This document shows, piece after piece, positions 58,727-64,000 of a stretch of 64,000 nt of DNA (position 1 is the stretch's first letter; each line of letters opens with the position of its first letter). The notes under the pieces were generated by a model. It did not search any database and was not told the origin of the DNA. It saw only the letters and a program-made list of their open reading frames with translations. The stretch comes from Amycolatopsis albispora (GTDB lineage Bacteria; Actinomycetota; Actinomycetes; Mycobacteriales; Pseudonocardiaceae): assembly GCF_003312875.1 (NCBI RefSeq), contig NZ_CP015163.1, positions 4,526,001-4,590,000 of the forward strand, read 5' to 3'. The position numbers were made by a program, and so were the translations under genes.

Positions 58727-60058
58727 CTAGGCGTGGGCGGCGACCGGGGTGGCGGTGGGTTCGCCGGAGCGGTCGTCGTAGCTGGGGCGCTTCAGCAGGG
58801 CCAGCATGCACCCCAGCGTCAACAGCACCTGGAACACCGCGAAAACGATCACCGCGGTGATCGAGCCGGTGAGGTTCAGCAGGAACTGGCCCACGATCGG
58901 CGTGGTGCCCCCGAGCAGCGTGCCGCACAGCTGGTAGCACAGCGAGATCCCGGTGTACCGCACCTGCGCGGGGAACCGGCTCGCCAGCATGCCCGCGAGC
59001 GCCGCGTAGTAGAGGCAGTGCGGCACCGTCGCGACCACCACGCCGATCATCGCGGCGGTGTAGTCACCCGAACCGATCAGCAGGAACATCAGCGGCATCA
59101 GCACCAGCTCGGGCAGCAGCATCACGCAGACCGCGCGCCGCCAGCTGCTCATCTTCGTGGCGATCACCGCGCCCCACGGCTGCACCAGGATCTGCGTGAC
59201 GTTGGCGACCAGGATGATGGTCAGGAACGAGCTGCGCGTGAAGCCGATGTCCGCCGTCGCCCAGGACAGCGCGAAGGTCGACTTGAAGTAGGTGGCCGAC
59301 AGCCCGATGGTGCAGGCGCCGATGCCGAGCACGATCAGCATCGGGTGGTTGCGGACCACCTCGGTCAGCGGCAGCTTCGCCACCTTCTTGGCCTCGATCA
59401 GCCCGGCCATGGCCGGCGATTCGGTGACCTTCAGGCGGATGAACAGCCCGACCACCACCAGCAACGCCGAGGCCAGGAACGGGATCCGCCAGCCCCAGCT
59501 GACGAACGCCTCGTCCGGCAGCTGGCTGATGGCGAGAAAGCTGACCGTGCTCAGCGTGTTGCCCACCGGCGAGCCCTGCTGCGCGAACGCGCCGTACAGG
59601 ATCGACTTGCCCTTGGGCGCGTGCTCGGAGGCGATCAGCACCGACCCGCCCCATTCCCCGCCGAGGCCGATGCCCTGCACCATCCGGATGAGCACCAGCA
59701 GGATGGGCGCGGCCACGCCGATCGTGGCGTACCCGGGCAGCACGCCGATCAGCGTGGTCGAGATGCCCATCAGCAGCAGTGTGAAAACAAGCGTCTTCTT
59801 GCGCCCGACCCGGTCGCCGATGTGCCCGAAGATGATGCCGCCGAGCGGCCGGGCGAGGAACCCGACCCAGAAGGTGGCGAACGCGACCAGCGTGCCCAGC
59901 GCCCCGTCGAGCTCGGGGAAGAAGACCTTGTCGAACACCAGCGCGGACGCGGTGCCGTAGATGTAGAAGTCGAACCATTCGATGGTCGAGCCGATGAACG
60001 CCCCGATGCCCGCGCGCTTCGCGGTGGCGTTCGCCCCGCGCTCGGTCGCCGCACCCAT
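58727..60058 (-). CDS. MFS transporter, metabolite:H+ symporter (MHS) type
   Basis: A 443-residue 12-TM transporter. It has GAFIGSTIEWFDFYIYGTAS at the N-terminus, GHIGDRVGRKKTLV as motif A, and RMVQGIGLGGEWGGSV, the hallmark of the MHS family that imports organic acids, betaines or citrate-like acids with protons. ATG 60058 follows AAGGAG. It is downstream of the LysR gene on the same strand; import of an acid substrate for the CoA-transferase operon is the natural inference. Confidence 0.9.
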   Translation of the reverse strand: MGAATERGANATAKRAGIGAFIGSTIEWFDFYIYGTASALVFDKVFFPELDGALGTLVAFATFWVGFLARPLGGIIFGHIGDRVGRKKTLVFTLLLMGISTTLIGVLPGYATIGVAAPILLVLIRMVQGIGLGGEWGGSVLIASEHAPKGKSILYGAFAQQGSPVGNTLSTVSFLAISQLPDEAFVSWGWRIPFLASALLVVVGLFIRLKVTESPAMAGLIEAKKVAKLPLTEVVRNHPMLIVLGIGACTIGLSATYFKSTFALSWATADIGFTRSSFLTIILVANVTQILVQPWGAVIATKMSSWRRAVCVMLLPELVLMPLMFLLIGSGDYTAAMIGVVVATVPHCLYYAALAGMLASRFPAQVRYTGISLCYQLCGTLLGGTTPIVGQFLLNLTGSITAVIVFAVFQVLLTLGCMLALLKRPSYDDRSGEPTATPVAAHA

Positions 60059-60196
60059 GCCGTCTCCTTGGATCGCCGTTGTCCCAGGGGAACGGCGACC
60101 CCCGGCGCCCACGTCCCCGTGCTGGCCGGAACGATGCCAGCCACCACCGAGACACGTCCAATACCGAATGGGCTAGGCAGTGATAGCCCATACGTC

Positions 60197-61096
60197 TCAA
60201 TCCACGCGAGGCGTGGGCAGCGCCTCCTCGGCGACCGCGAGCACGGTCCGCAGCGCGGCGGACGGGTTGTCGGCGCGCCAGGCCAGCGCGGCCTGCAACC
60301 TCATCCCCTTCCCGGCGAGCCGCCGGTACACCAGGCCGGTCTGCTGGATGTGCTGGCACGAGGTCAGGGTCAGCGTCACGCCCACACCCGCGGCCACCAG
60401 CGCCAGGATGGTGTACGAATCCGGCGCCTCCTGGACCACCTTCGGGGTGAACCCGCCCTCGGCGCAGGCACGGACGGTGGCTTCGCGCACGGTGGACCCG
60501 GCGTTCGCGGGAAAGCTGACGAACACCTCGGAGGCCAGTTCCTCGATCGGGATGCGCCGCCGCCTGGCCAGCCGGTGGTCCGAGGGCAGCGCGCAGATCA
60601 GTTCCTCCTCGTCGATCACCCTGGCCCGCACCCCGGGCTGGGTCACCGGGAGGCGCACAAAACCGAGGTCGAGCGAGCCGTCGGCCACCCGGTCGAGCGC
60701 CACGTTGGCGTAGGTCTGCCCGCGCATCACCAGTTCGAGCCCGGGGTGCGCGGCCCGGACCGCCCTGGTCAGCAGCGGCAGCGACTCGTGGCTCGACGCG
60801 CCGGCGAAGCCGACGGTGACCCGGCCGAACTCACCGCGTCCGGCCGCCTTCGCCGCGCGCGTGGCCAGGTCGAGGTCGTCGAGCACGGTCCGGACCGGCC
60901 CGAGAAAGGACTCCCCCGCGCTGGTCAGGCGCACCGACCGCGTGTTGCGCTCGAACAGCTCGACGCCGAGTTCCCGTTCGAGCTGGCGGATCTGCTGGCT
61001 CAGCGGCGGCTGCGCCATCTGCAGCCGCTTCGCCGCGCGGCCGAAGTGCAGTTCCTCGGCCACCGCCAGGAAGGCGTTCAGATGACGAAGTTCCAT
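60197..61096 (-). CDS. LysR-family regulator
   Basis: A 299-residue LTTR with N-terminal HTH (LRHLNAFLAVAEELHFGRAA, then KRLQMAQPPLSQQIRQLE). The co-inducer domain contains GSLDLGFVRLPV. The BenM/CatM type is typical of aromatic-acid catabolic operons. ATG 61096 follows GGGAG. Divergent from the CoA-transferase genes; TGAGTCTCA in the gap is a possible binding site. Confidence 0.88.
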   Translation of the reverse strand: MELRHLNAFLAVAEELHFGRAAKRLQMAQPPLSQQIRQLERELGVELFERNTRSVRLTSAGESFLGPVRTVLDDLDLATRAAKAAGRGEFGRVTVGFAGASSHESLPLLTRAVRAAHPGLELVMRGQTYANVALDRVADGSLDLGFVRLPVTQPGVRARVIDEEELICALPSDHRLARRRRIPIEELASEVFVSFPANAGSTVREATVRACAEGGFTPKVVQEAPDSYTILALVAAGVGVTLTLTSCQHIQQTGLVYRRLAGKGMRLQAALAWRADNPSAALRTVLAVAEEALPTPRVD

Positions 61097-61119
61097 GCCG
61101 CACTCCCATTGATCCGAGC

Positions 61120-61128
61120 TGAGTCTCA
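61120..61128. promoter_or_regulatory. TGAGTCTCA odd palindrome in the LysR/CoA-transferase gap
   Basis: TGAG-T-CTCA is self-complementary, 24 bp upstream of the LysR start codon and 57 bp before the CoA-transferase start. Candidate LysR site; short, so low certainty. Confidence 0.35.
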
Positions 61129-61184
61129 ATCTGAGGTTAATTCGGTATTGGACTCTGCTCAATGCCGCCTGGCACGGTGGGGCG

Positions 61185-62105
61185 GTGACCGACAAGACCA
61201 CCACGATGGCCGACGCCGTCGCCGCCTTCGTGCACGACGGCGACACCGTCTCGCTCGAAGGGTTCACGCACCTCATCCCGACGGCGGCGGGGCACGAGAT
61301 CATCCGGCAGGGCCGCCGCGGCCTGACCGTGGTCCGGATGACCGCGGACATCGTCGTGGACCAGATGCTGGCGGGCGGCTGCGTGCGCAAGCTGGTGTCC
61401 TCGTTCGTCGGCAACTCCTCGGCGGGCTCGCTCGGCGAACTGCGGCGGCGAATCGAACGCGCCGACCCCGAACCGCTGGAGTTCGAGGAGTACAGCCACT
61501 ACGGCATGATCTGCCGCTACCTCGCGGGCGCGCAGCGGCTGCCGTTCTACCCGCTGCGCTCGTACGCGGGCAGCGACCTGCCGTCGGTCAATCCCGGCAT
61601 CCGCAAGGTGCGCTCGCCCTACGACGAGGACGACCAGGTGTACGTGGTGCCGCCGATCCACCCCGACGTGGCGATCGTGCACGCCCAGCGCGCGGACCGC
61701 GCCGGGAACACGCAGGTCTGGGGTCTGACCGGCATCCAGGCCGAAGCCGTGTACGCGGCGAAGAAGGCCGTCGTGGTGGTCGAGGAGGTCGTCGACGACG
61801 AGGTGATCCGCCGCGACCCCAACCGCACGCTCATCCCGGCGCACGCGGTCGACGCCGTGGTGGCCTGCCCGCGTGGCGCCCACCCGTCCTTCGCGCAGGG
61901 CTACTACGACCGGGACAACCAGTTCTACCGCGGCTGGTCGGCGATCAGCGCGGATCCGGCGCGCCTGCGCGACTGGCTGGCGGAGTGGGTGCTCGGCACC
62001 CGCGACCACGCCGAGTACGTGGCGAAGCTGGGTGAGCGGTACTGGGCGGAGCTGGCCGTTGACGAAGCGCTCAGCCTGCCGGTGAACTACGGGCGGCGAC
62101 GGTGA
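61185..62105 (+). CDS. CoA-transferase subunit A (3-oxoacid/glutaconate type)
   Basis: A 306-residue class I CoA-transferase alpha-type chain. It shows GDTVSLEGFTHLIPTAAGHE and VDQMLAGGCVRKLVSSFVGN, and VYVVPPIHPDVAIVHAQRAD. Resembles the GctA/CatI/PcaI group, which moves CoA from succinyl-CoA to 3-oxoadipate or glutaconate; IpdA-like hydrolases are related. GTG start with weak GGTGGGG. Its end overlaps the next subunit. Substrate uncertain. Confidence 0.87.
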   Translation: MTDKTTTMADAVAAFVHDGDTVSLEGFTHLIPTAAGHEIIRQGRRGLTVVRMTADIVVDQMLAGGCVRKLVSSFVGNSSAGSLGELRRRIERADPEPLEFEEYSHYGMICRYLAGAQRLPFYPLRSYAGSDLPSVNPGIRKVRSPYDEDDQVYVVPPIHPDVAIVHAQRADRAGNTQVWGLTGIQAEAVYAAKKAVVVVEEVVDDEVIRRDPNRTLIPAHAVDAVVACPRGAHPSFAQGYYDRDNQFYRGWSAISADPARLRDWLAEWVLGTRDHAEYVAKLGERYWAELAVDEALSLPVNYGRRR

Positions 62106-62119
62106 CGGGAGAACACACG

Positions 62120-62878
62120 ATGGACACGACCTCCTCCGAGCTGCTCTCGGTGGTCGCCTCCCGGGAGTTGGCCGGGAAGCACACGGTTTTCGCCGGGATC
62201 GGCCTGCCCACGCTGGCCGCGTCGCTCGCCCACCTCACCGTCGCGCCGGACCTGGAGATCGTCTACGAGTCCGGGGTCTGCGGCGCGCACCCCTCGCACC
62301 TGCCGGAAACGATCGCCGACGCCGTGCTGATCACCGGCGCCGAAGCGGTGTTGCCGATGCCCGCGTTGTTCGGCAACGTGCTGCAGGGCGGGCACATCGA
62401 CGTGGGTTTCCTCGGCGCCGCGCAGATCGACCGGTGGGGCAACCTGAACTCGTCGGTGATCGGCGACTGGGCCAAGCCCGCGGTGCGCCTGCCCGGACCC
62501 GGCGGCGCGATGGAGGTGATGGCCAACTCCGGCGAGGTCTTCGTGGTGATGCGCCGTCACGATCGAAGGTCCTTTGTGGACCAGCTGGACTTCTGCACCT
62601 CCCCCGGCCCGGACCGCGCGCTGGCCGACGGCATCCGGCCGCTGGGCGCCGGCGTCACCCGGGTGATCACCGAACTCGGCATTCTCGCGCGTGCCGGGGC
62701 GGGCGAGCCGCTCCGGCTGGTCGCCGTCCACCCCGGCGTTTCGGCCGACCAGGTGCGCGCGGCCACCGGCTGGGACCTGGACGTCGCGGACGACCTGACC
62801 ACCATCGAACCCCCGGGCGAGGCCGAACTCCGGCGGCTGCGCGAAGAAGTCGACCCGGAGCGGGTTTACCTGCGCTGA
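62120..62878 (+). CDS. CoA-transferase subunit B
   Basis: A 252-residue beta-type chain. The family's catalytic glutamate position is YESGVCG, after LEIVYESG near residue 50. NVLQGGHIDVGFLGAAQIDRWGN is the nucleotide-type loop. ATG 62120 follows GGGAGA; GTG 62102 would overlap subunit A. Pairs with subunit A. The next gene, 3-hydroxyacyl-CoA dehydrogenase, is 9 bp downstream, so CoA esters of hydroxyacids are the likely substrates. Confidence 0.85.
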   Translation: MDTTSSELLSVVASRELAGKHTVFAGIGLPTLAASLAHLTVAPDLEIVYESGVCGAHPSHLPETIADAVLITGAEAVLPMPALFGNVLQGGHIDVGFLGAAQIDRWGNLNSSVIGDWAKPAVRLPGPGGAMEVMANSGEVFVVMRRHDRRSFVDQLDFCTSPGPDRALADGIRPLGAGVTRVITELGILARAGAGEPLRLVAVHPGVSADQVRAATGWDLDVADDLTTIEPPGEAELRRLREEVDPERVYLR

Positions 62879-62887
62879 GGAGCGAGC

Positions 62888-64000
62888 ATGCGGATCAGGA
62901 TCATCGGCACCGGCGTGATGGGCCGCGGCATCGCGCAGTGGGCGGCGACCGCCGGGCACATCGCCGAACTCGCCGACGCCAGGCCCGAGGCGGTCGGTGA
63001 GGCCGTCGAGTTCGTCGGGCAGCTGCTCGACCGCGCGGTCACCAAGGGACGCATGACGGCCGCCGAGGCGGAGGCGGTGCGCGGCAGGCTGGTGCCGCTG
63101 GACTCGGTGTCGGCTCCCGGCGACCAGGGCGACCAGGTGGACCTGGTGATCGAGGCCGTCCGCGAGGACCTGGACACCAAGGCGGAGCTGTTCACCGCGC
63201 TGGAAAAGGTGCTGCCGCCCAGCACGATCTTCGCCACGAACACCTCCTCGATCCCGGTCACCCGGATCGCCGCGAAGCTGGCCGATCCGTCGAGGCTGGC
63301 CGGGCTGCACTTCTTCAACCCGGTGCCGTTGATGAAGATCGTCGAGGTGGTGCCGGGTGCGGCGACCCGCGCCGACATTCCCGGCACGCTGGCCGAGCTG
63401 GTGCGCGCGTCCGGCCACCGCGCGGTGGTGGTCGCCGACACCCCCGGCTTCCTGGTCAACCACGCGGGCCGCGGGCTGGTCACCGAGGCGTTCGCGTTGC
63501 TGGAGGACGCGGTCGCGGAGCCGGTGGTGCTCGACCGGATCGCGCGCGACGTGCTCGGCCTGCGGATGGGCCCGTTCGAGCTGATGGACCTGACCGGCCT
63601 CGACGTGACGGCCGCGGTGATGGAGTCGATCTGGACCGGGTTCCGGTATGCCGACCGGCTGCGGCCGTCCTTTCTCACGCCGAACCGGGTGGCCGCCGGG
63701 CTGCTCGGCCGCAAGAGCGGACGCGGGTTCTACGACCACAGCGCCGAACCGCCCGCCGAGGCACCGATCGCCGCCGCCGAGTGTCCACTGTGGATAGCCG
63801 GATCCGGGCCGGACGCCGACGCCCTGCGCGCGGCCCTGCCGGAGACGCCGAATCATCCCGAAGCCGTGATGCTCGTGCCGACCTGGGGCACCACGGTGTC
63901 CGCGGCCATCGCCGAGCACGGGCTGCCCGCCGAGCGCACTTTCGGCGTGGACCCGCTGTCGCTGAACACCCGTCGCCGCGTGCTGGCGGTGACCCCCGCG
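62888..64000 (+). CDS. 3-hydroxyacyl-CoA dehydrogenase, N-terminal part
   Basis: The gene runs off the right edge; 371 codons are visible. The N-terminal NAD-binding fold is RIIGTGVMGRGIAQWAATAG and LVIEAVREDLDTKAELF. The HCDH domain contains FATNTSSIPVTRIA and LHFFNPVPLMKIVEVVPG, with PGFLVNHAGRGLVTEAF and RKSGRGFYDH. PaaH/FadB-like proteins oxidise 3-hydroxyacyl-CoA. ATG 62888 follows GAGGAG. Third gene of the CoA-transferase operon, so probably a catabolic beta-oxidation-like step. Confidence 0.9.
   Translation, partial: MRIRIIGTGVMGRGIAQWAATAGHIAELADARPEAVGEAVEFVGQLLDRAVTKGRMTAAEAEAVRGRLVPLDSVSAPGDQGDQVDLVIEAVREDLDTKAELFTALEKVLPPSTIFATNTSSIPVTRIAAKLADPSRLAGLHFFNPVPLMKIVEVVPGAATRADIPGTLAELVRASGHRAVVVADTPGFLVNHAGRGLVTEAFALLEDAVAEPVVLDRIARDVLGLRMGPFELMDLTGLDVTAAVMESIWTGFRYADRLRPSFLTPNRVAAGLLGRKSGRGFYDHSAEPPAEAPIAAAECPLWIAGSGPDADALRAALPETPNHPEAVMLVPTWGTTVSAAIAEHGLPAERTFGVDPLSLNTRRRVLAVTPA

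Noticed and set aside
58733..62035. Open frame of 1100 codons on the plus strand
   Set aside because: Antisense to the MHS transporter and LysR genes and then out of frame with the CoA transferase; Arg/His-rich shadow typical of GC-rich DNA.
62087..63919. Open frame of 610 codons on the minus strand
   Set aside because: Shadow of the CoA-transferase B and hydroxyacyl-CoA dehydrogenase genes, which have intact family motifs.

Overview
This is a chromosomal segment of a very GC-rich actinomycete. Most genes start at ATG, GTG or TTG behind AGGAG-type sites. The gene content includes SARP/AfsR regulators, a DUF3558 lipoprotein, a deazaflavin (F420)-type nitroreductase-like protein, a TIGR03086-type (mycothiol-linked) protein, an LCP cell-wall protein and a snapalysin-type protease. 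This fits a filamentous actinobacterium, most likely Pseudonocardiaceae (Amycolatopsis-like). The genus is an inference from style and content, not from any search.

Layout. 0-7 kb: two FadD-type acyl-CoA ligases flank a tandem-TetR regulator, followed by an SDR oxidoreductase and an MFS exporter. 7-20 kb: a 72-bp-period repeat block, a membrane diguanylate cyclase, a SARP/NB-ARC regulator, a LuxR-type regulator, a phospholipase A2 fused to a multi-pass acyltransferase-like membrane domain, an LCP protein, an XRE regulator, and a Baeyer-Villiger-type monooxygenase divergent from a TetR. 20-24 kb: a tRNA with anticodon UAG but a short variable loop, next to a short archaeal-type aspartyl-tRNA synthetase, then a SUKH protein and an ATP-grasp protein. 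24-34 kb: ABC transporter plus two-component system, GNAT, lipoprotein, F420-type enzyme, saccharopine-dehydrogenase-like protein divergent from a GlxA-type regulator, an M15-like secreted protein, and an HTH-TM-NBR1-Ig protein. 34-39 kb: a minus-strand operon with GntP permease, CoA transferase, CitE-like lyase, LysR and a P-loop kinase. 39-45 kb: TetR/MFS pair, small secreted protein, a frameshifted ABM-like gene, DUF3558 lipoprotein, PPOX protein, two VOC proteins and a YCII/TIGR03086 fusion.

44.7-48.4 kb holds the most system-like locus. Four genes are overlapped or nearly so: a J-domain/pseudokinase, a VWA protein, a divergent adenylosuccinate-synthetase paralogue, and an NrtR-like protein with a degenerate Nudix box. 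A perfect inverted repeat sits 5 bp before the first start codon.

49-58 kb: TetR, snapalysin, a large SARP regulator divergent from an SDR, a PucR-type regulator, and a Tat-exported FAD dehydrogenase. 57.4-58.7 kb: an IS110-family element. Its left end can be read as a bridge RNA with four guide segments that match the element's own ends and its insertion site. 58.7-64 kb: MHS-type transporter, LysR, two CoA-transferase subunits and a 3-hydroxyacyl-CoA dehydrogenase running off the window, a catabolic module.

A dispersed family of about 55-bp palindromes (core GAAAGCCACATTC) occurs only in gaps between converging genes: 4070-4271, 16840-17222, 48857-49124 and 57374-58717. In three of these gaps it sits beside low-complexity DNA, and in the fourth the IS110 element has inserted into one copy.
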